Assembly: GCF_001262635.1 (NCBI RefSeq) | Contig: NZ_JXYH01000012.1 | Coordinates: forward strand, 1 to 64,000 | DNA length: 64,000 nt | Reading direction: 5' to 3' | Source: Aestuariivita boseongensis | Lineage (GTDB): Bacteria; Pseudomonadota; Alphaproteobacteria; Rhodobacterales; Rhodobacteraceae | In this document: piece after piece, positions 40,806 to 49,677 of the stretch | How the letters are laid out: every line of letters begins with the position of its first letter | How positions within the stretch are numbered: the stretch's first letter is position 1 | Notes under the pieces: generated by a model | Seen by the model: the letters and a program-made list of their open reading frames with translations, nothing else | Told to the model about the DNA's origin: nothing | Databases searched by the model: none | Made by a program: the position numbers and the translations under genes

Positions 40806-42584
40806 ATGCTGCAGGATGACGGTCCGATCCGGTTCAAGCTGCTCTGGCTGGCGCTGGCAGCGCTGCTGGTCGTCTATCATATCGGGCTGATCTTCTGGGG
40901 GCTGGTGCCGAACCTCGTCTCCCGCCCGCTGCATATGGCGCTGGTCCTGCCGTGGATTTTCCTTTTTGCGGCGCGCAGCCGGGCGCAACTGATCTCCGGC
41001 GCGGTCTTTGCGGTACTGGGCATGGCCTCGGCCATCTGGGTGGCGTGGAACCACGACGCGCTCAGCGATCAATACGGGTTTCTGGAAAACAACCTGCAGA
41101 TCGCCATCGGCGCCACGCTTCTGATCTGCGTGCTCGAAGCCGCCCGGCGCGCCATCGGCTGGCCCTTGCCCGTGGTGGCTGCGCTTGCCCTGCTCTATGC
41201 GCTGTTCGGCCAGCATATTCCGGGCGAATTCGGCCATTCCGGCACGCCGCTGAAAAGCTTTCTGGGCACCATGACCATCGCCGAAGGCGGTATCTGGGGC
41301 AGCCTCACCGCAGTCTCCGTGGGTGTCGTCGCCGTCTTCGTCATCTTCGGCGCGGTCCTGAACGCGGGCGAGGCCGGTCAGGGCTTCATGAACGTCGCCG
41401 CCGCGGCCGCGGGGCGGCTCAAAGGGGGTGCGGCAAAGGTCTCGGTCATCTCTTCGGCGCTGTTTGGATCCATCTCTGGCTCGGCTTCGGCCAATGTCGC
41501 CTCCACCGGGGCGATCACCCTGCCTGCCATGACGAAACTGGGCTATCCCAAACGCCTCGCCGGCGCGGTCGAGGCCGTGGCTTCATCCGGTGGTCAGATC
41601 ATGCCGCCGCTGATGGGGGCAGGGGCCTTTGTGATGGTCGAACTCACCGGCGTGCCCTATACCGGCATCATGGCCGCCGCGATCCTGCCCGCGATCCTGT
41701 ATTTCCTTGCGGTCTGGGTCGGCATCAACGCCTATGCGCGCCACACCGACCTCAAAGGCATCGACGCCAAGGACCAGCCCGGTCTGAAAGACGTGGCCAT
41801 CACCTCGGCCTTTTTCCTTGTGCCTTTCGCTGTGCTGCTTTGGGGCATGTTCGGCCTGAAAGTTACCCCGCAATACGCTGCCTGCCTTGCCATCGGCGCG
41901 GGCGCGGTTCTGCTGTTTACCGATCGTGGCCTGACCGTCGACCTTCGCGCCACGTGGGACCGTTATGAAAACGCGCTGCTTACGGCCGCCCGCCAGGTAT
42001 CGCTGATCGCCGCGATCATCCTCTGTGCCTCCATCATCATCGGGGTGCTGTCGGTGACCGGCCTTGGCGTCAAGATCACCTCCCTGATCCTGTCAGGTGC
42101 CGGCGGCCTGCTCTGGCCCGCGCTTCTGCTCACCGCGCTCGCTTGCCTCATCCTGGGAATGGAGGTGCCGACGACTGCCGCCTATGTCATCTGCGTCTCA
42201 GTCGCGGGCCCCGCGCTGATCCAACTGGGGCTCGAGCCGCTGCAAGCGCATTTGTTCGTCTTCTGGTACGCGCTTCTCTCCACGATCACCCCGCCCGTTT
42301 GCGGCGCGGTCTTCATCGCATCGGGCATGGTGCGCGAAAACTGGCTGCGTGTGGCGATCACGGCGATGGCGCTGGGCGTGGGTCTGTACATCATCCCGAT
42401 GGGCATGATCGCCAATCCCGACCTGATCCGCGTGGCCGAAAGCCCCGCCCTTGCGATCATCGCGTTCCTGCGTGTCGGGCTGGGGCTTGGCCTGATCTCC
42501 TATGGCCTCATCGCCATGCGCAAGCCGCTGCCCACGCTGGCCCTCTGCGCTGCCGGTCTTCTGGTGATCTTCGCCCCGATCTAG
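40806..42584 (+). CDS. TRAP transporter fused permease subunit (DctQM-type)
   Basis: The 592-residue membrane protein joins the small four-helix Q part (~15-125) with the large M part (~130-590). The M-part hallmark is SSALFGSISGSASANVASTGAITLPAMTKLGYPKRLAGAVEAVASSGGQIMPPLMGAGAF, located near residues 215-275 (shown here in key words: FGSISGSASANVASTGAIT). It lies in the inner membrane and moves the solute bound by the TAXI protein using a sodium gradient (family knowledge). The stop is followed within five bases by the REP-like palindrome 42589-42610. Confidence 0.93.
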   Translation: MLQDDGPIRFKLLWLALAALLVVYHIGLIFWGLVPNLVSRPLHMALVLPWIFLFAARSRAQLISGAVFAVLGMASAIWVAWNHDALSDQYGFLENNLQIAIGATLLICVLEAARRAIGWPLPVVAALALLYALFGQHIPGEFGHSGTPLKSFLGTMTIAEGGIWGSLTAVSVGVVAVFVIFGAVLNAGEAGQGFMNVAAAAAGRLKGGAAKVSVISSALFGSISGSASANVASTGAITLPAMTKLGYPKRLAGAVEAVASSGGQIMPPLMGAGAFVMVELTGVPYTGIMAAAILPAILYFLAVWVGINAYARHTDLKGIDAKDQPGLKDVAITSAFFLVPFAVLLWGMFGLKVTPQYAACLAIGAGAVLLFTDRGLTVDLRATWDRYENALLTAARQVSLIAAIILCASIIIGVLSVTGLGVKITSLILSGAGGLLWPALLLTALACLILGMEVPTTAAYVICVSVAGPALIQLGLEPLQAHLFVFWYALLSTITPPVCGAVFIASGMVRENWLRVAITAMALGVGLYIIPMGMIANPDLIRVAESPALAIIAFLRVGLGLGLISYGLIAMRKPLPTLALCAAGLLVIFAPI

Positions 42585-42588
42585 ACCC

Positions 42589-42610
42589 GTAGGGCGGGAC
42601 TTGTCCCGCC
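42589..42610 (+). repeat. REP-like palindrome GTAGGGCGGG...CCCGCC
   Basis: GGCGGGAC (42593-42600) and GTCCCGCC (42603-42610) form a perfect 8-bp stem with a 2-base loop, preceded by GTAGG. It matches the arrangement at 353-374 and lies between convergent genes, where it may also stop transcription. Confidence 0.55.
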
Positions 42611-42614
42611 GCCC

Positions 42615-42986
42615 CTAGGCCGTTTCCACGCAATGCCGCCGGAAGGCACGTTTCAGCATATCCAGCTCGGCGCGCAGCAATTCCATCTCTGCCCGGATGT
42701 CATCGGCCAGAACGTCACCAGCCATCAGCGTGAAATGGGTCAGTTTCTCCGACCCGTCGAAAATCGCGAATGTGTGCACCCCATCGGCAATCGCGTATGT
42801 CGGAACGGGCACCCGCACCGCCCAGGCCCCGCTGGCGGGATCAAGTGTCACCTCTACCCCCGGAACCTCCTGATCGCGATGCAGCACGCGAATATCCGGG
42901 TTCTGCTCCCCGGCTTCAAGACGTGCCAGGATGCCTTCCCACACACCATTCGCCAGACGGGTTTTCATCAATTCAAACTGGCTCAT
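42615..42986 (-). CDS. conserved hypothetical protein (123 residues)
   Basis: A soluble protein starting MSQFELMKTRLANGVWEGIL. It has a beta-rich middle (PGVEVTLDPASGAWAVRVPVP, residues ~42-62; HTFAIFDGSEKLTHFTLMAG, ~70-89) and a C-terminal helix (ADDIRAEMELLRAELDMLKRAFRRH) that looks able to form a coiled coil. No known domain was recognised. It lies eight bases downstream of the DUF6478 gene on the same strand, suggesting a common transcript. Confidence 0.72.
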   Translation of the reverse strand: MSQFELMKTRLANGVWEGILARLEAGEQNPDIRVLHRDQEVPGVEVTLDPASGAWAVRVPVPTYAIADGVHTFAIFDGSEKLTHFTLMAGDVLADDIRAEMELLRAELDMLKRAFRRHCVETA

Positions 42987-42994
42987 GCCTCACC

Positions 42995-43768
42995 TCAGAT
43001 CGCCGCGCGCAACCGGCGCGAGAATGTCAGATCGCGCAGCGTCACCTGGTTCATTTCAGGGCCTTCGAAAATGATATCCAGCCACGCTTTCTCGATCCGC
43101 TTTTCGTTCAGATTGGAATAGGCCAGATCGAATTCCACCATCACGTTTTCCTCGTGCAAAGGCAGCTCCCGCACGAATTGTTCGGTGTTCGGCCCGTGCT
43201 TGATATTCAGCCGCGCGAAAATCTCGATCGGCTTTTCCACCTCGACGATCGTATCGACGCGAATGACGTGATCCTTTTTCAGCCCGGCAATCGATTCCTT
43301 CGGCATGTCGATCACCAGCGACAGGAACGACCCGTCGAACCTGAACACATCCATGCGCACGCCATAGGGTGCCAGATCCGCCTCTCTTAAATTGCGAACC
43401 TGGCGCAGGGTCAGCTCGGAGCGCGCGCAATCGTGAAACAGCGTCGCCTCCTTGCCCAGCATGGACTTCGTCTCGACCGAGGACATTCCCGGCACCGGCA
43501 GAGGGCCGCGCCACAGTTCGGGCCGCCACGCCCAGTCGGTGCCAAAAGGCTTGGGAAAAGCGTTTGACCCGATCAGAGGCAGCGCCAGCCGCTCTTCGCT
43601 GGCATAGATCACCTCGTTCAGATGGGTCCTCAGCTGCCGTGCCCGTTGGCGGTATTTCCGCAATGTCGACAGATCGGCCTTCCGCGCCTGCCGCGCCGCC
43701 TGCCGCCACCACCGGATTGCGCCGTTGTGGATAAAGCGATCCATCACTGTGCCGAACTGAAATGCCAT
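42995..43768 (-). CDS. DUF6478 family protein
   Basis: The 257-residue protein resembles the DUF6478 group of Rhodobacterales. It has an Arg-rich amphipathic start (MDRFIHNGAIRWWRQAARQARKADLSTLRKYRQRAR), then TDWAWRPELWRGPLP, LFHDCARSELTLRQVRNL and a beta-sandwich-like second half (RMDVFRFDGSFLSLVIDMP; EENVMVEFDLAYSNLN). Function is unknown; no signal peptide or membrane segment is seen. ATG 43768 and ATG 43783 are both possible; GGAA precedes each. It is followed closely by the 123-residue gene. The family name is from memory of the sequence pattern, not a search. Confidence 0.7.
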   Translation of the reverse strand: MAFQFGTVMDRFIHNGAIRWWRQAARQARKADLSTLRKYRQRARQLRTHLNEVIYASEERLALPLIGSNAFPKPFGTDWAWRPELWRGPLPVPGMSSVETKSMLGKEATLFHDCARSELTLRQVRNLREADLAPYGVRMDVFRFDGSFLSLVIDMPKESIAGLKKDHVIRVDTIVEVEKPIEIFARLNIKHGPNTEQFVRELPLHEENVMVEFDLAYSNLNEKRIEKAWLDIIFEGPEMNQVTLRDLTFSRRLRAAI

Positions 43769-43869
43769 ATGCGCAGTTTCCATCGTTTCCGATTCAAGAA
43801 CAATCCATCAGATTGTTTTCGATAGGCTAAATCCAGAATTCCACGCGCGATTTTGCTTTCGCGCCACAC

Positions 43870-44457
43870 TCAACCTTCGGGCTGTGCCGTTGCGCGGCGC
43901 GTTGCCGCCACCGCACGCTCCAACAGACGCGCGCCTTCCCGTTCCAATGCCGGACTGCCGGGCGGAGCGTAAAGCGACAGGTTGACCAGCTGGTCATTGA
44001 CCACGAACGCCGTGCGCCAGAACGTGTCACTCACCGCGTCAAGCCGTGCGGGCCCGCCGCGCAGGCGCACAAAGGCAAGCCCGTCCCCCTCAAGCGTGTT
44101 CACCAGTTCCGCGCCGGGAACCGCGGCCAGCGCGGCCGCATCCGGATCAGCCGTCCCCTCCGCCACTGACGTGGTCGAGGCCGTGATGATCGCCAGATCC
44201 TTGTCGTTGAAAAAGCCCTGAACACCCAGCGTATCGCACCGCCCAAGCAGAGCGAACCGGTCGCGCATGCTGCGCGGGTCGATGCAATATCCCTCTGGCG
44301 CGGCCAGTTGCACCTCACCTTGTGCCAGGCTGGCGCGGGTCACGGCTTTGGCCCCGCCCGCCCCGTTTGACTGGGGCAGGGGGATCTCGTCACACCCGGC
44401 CAGCGCGATCATGGCGCAGGCCGCGACAGCCCGAACCTTACAGGTCCATATACTCAT
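43870..44457 (-). CDS. outer-membrane-type lipoprotein of unknown function
   Basis: The 195-residue protein has a type-II signal peptide with lipobox LAGC (Cys22) followed by Asp23, a residue that in enterics favours inner-membrane retention. The mature part has a [19 protein letters not shown] segment with two cysteines and a [27 protein letters not shown] region. No known domain was found. Its start lies 20 bases inside the 3' end of ilvD, so expression is probably coupled to branched-chain amino-acid synthesis genes. An AACAATC/GATTGTT hairpin lies downstream (43799-43817) but has no T-run in this direction. Confidence 0.8.
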   Translation of the reverse strand: MSIWTCKVRAVAACAMIALAGCDEIPLPQSNGAGGAKAVTRASLAQGEVQLAAPEGYCIDPRSMRDRFALLGRCDTLGVQGFFNDKDLAIITASTTSVAEGTADPDAAALAAVPGAELVNTLEGDGLAFVRLRGGPARLDAVSDTFWRTAFVVNDQLVNLSLYAPPGSPALEREGARLLERAVAATRRATAQPEG

Positions 44458-46201
44458 GCTTCTCGGCCTTGCCGCCGGGATGGGTCACGGCACCCTTATA
44501 GGTGTCGCCCACCAGCTGTGCATATTTCCAGATCGCGCCCGAGGCATAGACGGTCTCGCGCGGGCCGCTCCAATTGGCGCGGCGCTCGGCCAGTTCCTCG
44601 TCCGACAGATCCACCGACAGTTCACCAGTGACCGCGTTGATCGTGATCATGTCGCCATCCTTCAGCAGCCCGATGGGCCCGCCCTTGGCCGCTTCCGGTC
44701 CAACATGGCCCACGCAGAAACCCCGCGTCGCGCCCGAGAACCGGCCATCGGTGATCAGCGCCACCTTCTTGCCCATGCCCTGACCGGACAGCGCCGCCGT
44801 GGTTGCCAGCATCTCGCGCATGCCCGGCCCGCCCGAGGGGCCTTCGTTGCGGATAACGATGACATCGCCTTCCTTGTATTCGCGTTTCTGGACCGCCTCG
44901 AAGGCGTCCTGCTCGCATTCGAACACGTTGGCGGGGCCGGTAAACACCTGATCCTCTGCCGAAATACCGGCCACTTTCACAATCGCCCCTTCCGGTGCCA
45001 GGTTGCCCTTCAGGCCCACAACGCCACCAGTCTTGGTGATCGGGTTCTCGATCGGATAGATCACCTTGCCGTCGGCTTCGCGCTCGATCAGGTCAAGCTC
45101 CTCGCCCATGGTCTTGCCGGATGCGGTCATGCAATCCTCGTGGATCAGACCGGCTTTGCGCAGCTCTTTCATGACGACAGGCACACCGCCTGCCTCATAA
45201 AGGTCCTTGGCCACATACTGACCGCCCGGCTTCAGATCGACGAAATAGGGCGTGTCGCGGAAGATCTCGCAGACATCGTCCAGGAAGAACTCGATCCCCG
45301 CTTCATGCGCAATCGCAGGCAGGTGGAGACCGGCATTGGTGGACCCGCCGGTGCAGGCCACCACGCGCGCGGCATTCTGCAGCGATTTCAGCGTCACCAC
45401 GTCGCGGGCACGAATGTTTTTTTCGATCAGGTTCATGACCGCGCGGCCCGACGCCTCGCCATACTGGTCACGGCTTTCGTAAGGTGCAGGCGCGCCCGAC
45501 GAGTTCATCAGCGCCAGGCCAATCGCCTCAGACACACAGGCCATGGTGTTGGCGGTGAACTGACCGCCGCAGGCCCCGGCGCTGGGGCAGGCCACACGTT
45601 CCAGCACATCCAGCGCCTTGTCGCTCAGCTGGTTGTTCTGGTGACGGCCCACCGCCTCGAACATGTCCTGAACAGTCAGGTCGCGGTTCGCGAAATCTTC
45701 GGGCATGTCCCCGATCTTGGGCGCCTTGCCCGGCAGGATCGACCCGCCATAGATGAAGACCGACGGCACGTTCAGCCGCACCATCGCCATCATCATCCCC
45801 GGCAGCGACTTGTCGCAACCCGCCAGTCCCACGATCGCGTCATAGCAGTGCCCGCGCATCGTCAGCTCGACCGTATCCGCAATCGCCTCGCGCGAGGGCA
45901 GCGACGACCGCATGCCTTCATGGCCCATCGCGATCCCGTCGGTCACGGTGATGGTGGTGAATTCCCGCGGCGTGCCGCTGGCTTCCTTCACGCCCATCTT
46001 CACCGCCTGCGCCTGACGGTTCAGCGCGATGTTGCACGGCGCGGCCTCGTTCCAGCAGGTGGCGACCCCGACCAGAGGCTGGTGGATCTCCTCCTCCGTC
46101 ATGCCCATCGCATAGTAATACGACCGATGCGGCGCGCGCTCGGGCCCTTCGGTCACGTGACGGCTGGGCAGCTTGGATTTGTCGAATTTGCGCTTGAGCA
46201 T
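44438..46201 (-). CDS. ilvD: dihydroxy-acid dehydratase
   Basis: The 587-residue enzyme catalyses the third step of isoleucine/valine synthesis, dehydrating dihydroxy acids to 2-oxo acids. Fe-S cluster cysteines are seen in [13 protein letters not shown] (~45-57), [12 protein letters not shown] (~124-135) and [13 protein letters not shown] (~210-222). Other family motifs include [16 protein letters not shown] and [19 protein letters not shown] near the C-terminus. Length is usual for the alphaproteobacterial type. A 370-base region separates it from the divergent pseudo-ABC gene. The lipoprotein gene overlaps its end. Confidence 0.97.
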   Translation of the reverse strand: MLKRKFDKSKLPSRHVTEGPERAPHRSYYYAMGMTEEEIHQPLVGVATCWNEAAPCNIALNRQAQAVKMGVKEASGTPREFTTITVTDGIAMGHEGMRSSLPSREAIADTVELTMRGHCYDAIVGLAGCDKSLPGMMMAMVRLNVPSVFIYGGSILPGKAPKIGDMPEDFANRDLTVQDMFEAVGRHQNNQLSDKALDVLERVACPSAGACGGQFTANTMACVSEAIGLALMNSSGAPAPYESRDQYGEASGRAVMNLIEKNIRARDVVTLKSLQNAARVVACTGGSTNAGLHLPAIAHEAGIEFFLDDVCEIFRDTPYFVDLKPGGQYVAKDLYEAGGVPVVMKELRKAGLIHEDCMTASGKTMGEELDLIEREADGKVIYPIENPITKTGGVVGLKGNLAPEGAIVKVAGISAEDQVFTGPANVFECEQDAFEAVQKREYKEGDVIVIRNEGPSGGPGMREMLATTAALSGQGMGKKVALITDGRFSGATRGFCVGHVGPEAAKGGPIGLLKDGDMITINAVTGELSVDLSDEELAERRANWSGPRETVYASGAIWKYAQLVGDTYKGAVTHPGGKAEKHEYMDL

Positions 46202-46571
46202 GGAAACCTCCCCGGGAAAACGTTCTGCAAGAAGGCAATAGCGACGCGCCTATCCTCTCGCAAGTCAGAACGCTCACGCTTTGGCCTCGAGTGCCCCTGG
46301 CAAGGGGGTGCAAAACGCACAACACCCCTGTTTGAGAGTGTACAAAATAGACAATTTCGGGGCTATCGGTCCCATCTGGCCGACTGCCCAAGCGCGCAAA
46401 CTGCAGCCCCAACCCGCGCGGATTGCCCCGAACCATGTGCGCCAAAGTCAGGTTTCGTGTGCACAACCGCTCCTTGCAATGTGCCTTCACAACGCTTTAG
46501 TTAGCCCTAACACCGCAATTTACGGGCATTTATTCCGACAGCATGGGCTGCCGGCCTGTCTTGGGCAGAAC
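46202..46571. other. 370-base divergent intergenic region, ilvD / pseudo-ABC gene
   Basis: No convincing gene is seen on either strand; the long plus-strand frame here is continuous with both the ilvD antisense frame and the ABC frame but has no family sequence. It contains an AGGGGGTG/CACCCCT stem (~46301-46326) with GTGC-AAAAC-GCAC nested inside, and a GTTAGCCCTAAC palindrome near 46500-46511. These may be promoter or operator elements for either gene. Confidence 0.4.
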
Positions 46572-49500
46572 ATGGAACGCACCCTTTTCTCTTTCATCTG
46601 GAAGTACTCCACCCGGCAGCAACTGGTCTTGTTGCTGGTGACGGTTCTGTCTTTCCCGTTCCTTTATGCCTCGCTGGAACTGCCCAAGATGATCATCAAC
46701 GATGCCATCGGCGCAGAACGCGATAACATTGATTTATTTGGGTTTTCCGTCACGCAGGTGGAATATCTGCTGATCCTGTGTTTCGCATTTTTGGGCGCTG
46801 TTCTGGTCAGCGGCCTGATGAAAATGCGCATCAACACGATGAAAGGCGTGCTGGCTGAACGGCTGCTGCGGCGCTTCCGGTATCAGCTGCTCAGCCGGAT
46901 GATGCGGTTTCCGAAATCCTATTTCCGCTCGACCAGCCAGGGCGAACTGGTCTCCATGGTCACGTCCGAGGCCGAGCCAATGGGCGGTCTGATGGGCGAC
47001 GCGGTTGCGCAGCCGGTCTTCCAGGCGGGTCAGATGCTGACCATCCTGACCTTCCTCTTCTTGCAAAGCATCTGGTTCGGCCTAGCTGCTATCGCCTTGA
47101 TTCCATTGCAAGCCTGGCTGATCCCAATGCTTCAGCGTCAGATCAACCAGCTGAACAAAAAGCGCATCGTGCAGGTGCGCCACCTGGCGTCCGAGATCGG
47201 AGAAACCGCCGCCGGAATCGGTGATCTGCGCGTAAATGGCGGCTGGCGGTATCGGTTGGCGGAATATTCTGCGCGTCTGGGGCGGCTGTTTGATATCCGC
47301 TTCCAGATCTACCAGAAGAAATTCTTCATGAAGTTTCTCAATAACTTCATCACCCAGCTGACACCGTTTTTCTTCTATTCCGTGGGTGGTTACCTCGCCA
47401 TTCAAGGGGAAATCACGGTTGGCGCGCTAGTCGCGGCACTGGCGGCCTACAAGGATATCGCCAGCCCGTGGAAAGAACTGCTGATGTACTACAACCAGGT
47501 GCAGGACATGTCCCTGCGCTGGGAAATCGTGACCGAACGCTTCCAGCCCCGCGGCATGCTCGATGAGCGGCTTTTCGAAGGCGAACCGGACGAGATCCCC
47601 CACCTGCGCGGCAAGATCGAAATCAAGGATGTCACCATCCGCGATCAGGACGGCAACACCGTGCTTGAGGATATCACGCTGGACATTCCCGCCGGCGCCC
47701 GCGTGGCCATTCAAAGCACCAGCGCGAACGAACGCGCGGCCTTCGCCGATCTTCTGACGCGCGAGGTGATGCCCGTGCGTGGCAGCGTCACCATCGCAGG
47801 ACATCCGCTGAACAGCCTGCACCAGCGGGTGCTGGCCTCCCGCATCGGCTATGCCCATTCGCGGCCCTATCTGTTTGACGGTACGCTGGGCGACAATCTG
47901 TTGATGCCGTTGCGGGTCAAGCCACATGGCGACAGCCAGCCGCTAACCGAGAAGCGCAACCTGGTCGAGGCGAAACGCTCAGGTAACAGCATCGATCTGG
48001 TGTCGGCGGAATGGGTCGATCCCGATCTGGCCGGACTGGAAAGCGAAGAGGATATCCGCAACTGGTGGTTCCAGCTGGTTCAGGCCATGGGCGTGGATAA
48101 AGCCATGGTCGCGCGGTCGCTGCGGTCGCGTTTTGACCCGGATAAACACCCCGAACTTGCGCGGAAGATCGTCGAACTGCGCGACGAGGTGCATCAGCGT
48201 CTTGTCGATGCGGGGCTTGATGACGTGATCCGCCGGTTCGATCCCGACAGCTTCAACCCCTCCGTCCCCCTGGGCGGCAACCTGCTTTACGCGTCGCCGC
48301 GTATGTCGATCTCTCAGGAAACGCTGGCCGGGGAGCGGCACTTTATCAACATGATCCACGAGATCGGCATGGCCCGGGATGCCCGCGACATAGCGCTGGG
48401 CGTCATGCAGACCCTGCGGCAGACCTTTGGTCAGGACGGCACGGACCATCCTCTGTTCCGCCGTCTGGGCATTGATGAAGAAACCTATATCCGCCTGTCC
48501 GAAATCGTGCAGAAGCTGGACAAGGAAGGGAACGACGCGCTGTCCGATGAGGAAGAGGCGCTTTTGCTGACAGTGCCCTTCCTGCTGACCGCCGAGCAGA
48601 TCGGCCCCAGCTTCCCCGAAGAGTTCAAGGATCGTATTCTTGAAATCCGCAAAACCAAGGCGGAAGACCTCCGGGCCTTGGCAGGCGACCTGTTCGTCCC
48701 GATCGAAGAGACGGCGTATCTTCCGCGCCTCAGTGCGCTGGAAAATCTGCTGTTCGGACGCATCGCAATGACGGCCGGGTCTCGGGCAGAACAGATCGAA
48801 GAGATCGTCACGAAGATGATCGACGAACACGGTCTGCGCCGCGCAGTGGCCGAGCTCATTTATGATCTGCCATCCGGCCTTGGCGGGACGAACCTGCCCA
48901 CCGTCATCCAGGAACGGGCGGCCTTCAGCCGCGCGTCGATCAAACGGCCCGATATTCTGGTTCTGGACAAGGCCTTGGCCAGCCATGACAGCAAAAGCCG
49001 CGCCGAAACCCGTGTGCGCTTGCGCGATCTGCTGCCTGAAACGACCATGGTTTTCATGGAAGACAGCTTTGCCAGCCCCGACAATTACGACCTTTATGTC
49101 GAGATCAAGGATGGCAGGATCGACGGCGTATCACGCGGCAACAAGGAGCTGGCGGATGGGCCGGGTGCCGCGGATCTGCGGCGCAAGCAGCGGCTGATTG
49201 CGCAGACCGATATGTTCGGTGGGCTGGATGCAAGAAACCAGCGTCTTCTGGCCTTCTCGGCACAGTGGTTCGAGGCCGAAAAAGGCCGCATCATCTTTCA
49301 CGAGAACGACCGTGCCGACGCGATCTATCTTTGCGTCGAGGGCCATGCCGAAATGCATTGGCCGGAAAACGATCTTGGCGCCCGGCCCATCGCGTCCATC
49401 AATCCGGGCCGCGTCATCGGGGATCTGTCGATCATCCTGAACGAGCCCCGCCAGCTGCGCCTGATATCCGTGACCGATACCAAGTGGCTGCGGATCGGTG

Positions 49501-49676
49501 CCGAGGAATTCCGCGCCGTTCTTGACAACGATCCGGCCGTGGCGCGCAGCATGCTGAAAACCGTGGCCAGCCACCTGACTGGTGCGGCCGAGCTGCTGCG
49601 CCATGCCAAGCTGGATATTCCGGATGACGGGTCGAAAGCGCTGGAACAGACCGGGCGCGGGAAGCAGGAGAACTGA
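46572..49676 (+). CDS. pseudo-ABC exporter with large NBD insertion and C-terminal cyclic-nucleotide-binding domain
   Basis: The 1034-residue protein starts at ATG 46572. Residues ~1-325 form a type-I ABC exporter membrane domain with six helices (FPKSYFRSTSQGELVSMV is the usual intracellular loop). Residues ~347-440 and ~710-860 resemble an ABC nucleotide-binding domain, but the motifs are ruined: Walker A reads AIQSTSANERAA (~379-390, no GxxGxGKS), the signature reads SGLGGTNLPT (~768-777), Walker B is ILVLDK with the catalytic Glu replaced by Lys800, and MVFMEDS replaces the H-loop. About 270 residues (~445-710) are inserted between two Q-loop-like segments. Residues ~885-1000 form a cNMP-binding fold (IIFHENDRADAIYLCVEGHAEM, GRVIGDLSIILNEPRQ). 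ATPase-driven transport looks impossible; a regulated channel, scaffold or sensor role is inferred. The CPBP protease gene follows after one base. Confidence 0.85.
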   Translation: MERTLFSFIWKYSTRQQLVLLLVTVLSFPFLYASLELPKMIINDAIGAERDNIDLFGFSVTQVEYLLILCFAFLGAVLVSGLMKMRINTMKGVLAERLLRRFRYQLLSRMMRFPKSYFRSTSQGELVSMVTSEAEPMGGLMGDAVAQPVFQAGQMLTILTFLFLQSIWFGLAAIALIPLQAWLIPMLQRQINQLNKKRIVQVRHLASEIGETAAGIGDLRVNGGWRYRLAEYSARLGRLFDIRFQIYQKKFFMKFLNNFITQLTPFFFYSVGGYLAIQGEITVGALVAALAAYKDIASPWKELLMYYNQVQDMSLRWEIVTERFQPRGMLDERLFEGEPDEIPHLRGKIEIKDVTIRDQDGNTVLEDITLDIPAGARVAIQSTSANERAAFADLLTREVMPVRGSVTIAGHPLNSLHQRVLASRIGYAHSRPYLFDGTLGDNLLMPLRVKPHGDSQPLTEKRNLVEAKRSGNSIDLVSAEWVDPDLAGLESEEDIRNWWFQLVQAMGVDKAMVARSLRSRFDPDKHPELARKIVELRDEVHQRLVDAGLDDVIRRFDPDSFNPSVPLGGNLLYASPRMSISQETLAGERHFINMIHEIGMARDARDIALGVMQTLRQTFGQDGTDHPLFRRLGIDEETYIRLSEIVQKLDKEGNDALSDEEEALLLTVPFLLTAEQIGPSFPEEFKDRILEIRKTKAEDLRALAGDLFVPIEETAYLPRLSALENLLFGRIAMTAGSRAEQIEEIVTKMIDEHGLRRAVAELIYDLPSGLGGTNLPTVIQERAAFSRASIKRPDILVLDKALASHDSKSRAETRVRLRDLLPETTMVFMEDSFASPDNYDLYVEIKDGRIDGVSRGNKELADGPGAADLRRKQRLIAQTDMFGGLDARNQRLLAFSAQWFEAEKGRIIFHENDRADAIYLCVEGHAEMHWPENDLGARPIASINPGRVIGDLSIILNEPRQLRLISVTDTKWLRIGAEEFRAVLDNDPAVARSMLKTVASHLTGAAELLRHAKLDIPDDGSKALEQTGRGKQEN

Positions 49677-49677
49677 C

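Noticed and set aside
43799-43817. AACAATC/GATTGTT hairpin after the lipoprotein gene
   Set aside because: Seven-bp stem; the T-run lies on the plus-strand side where no gene ends, so it is not a convincing terminator for the minus-strand gene.
44267-46504. 745-codon plus-strand frame opposite ilvD
   Set aside because: Composition is typical of an antisense shadow (His/Arg/Gln-rich); ilvD on the other strand has full family motifs.
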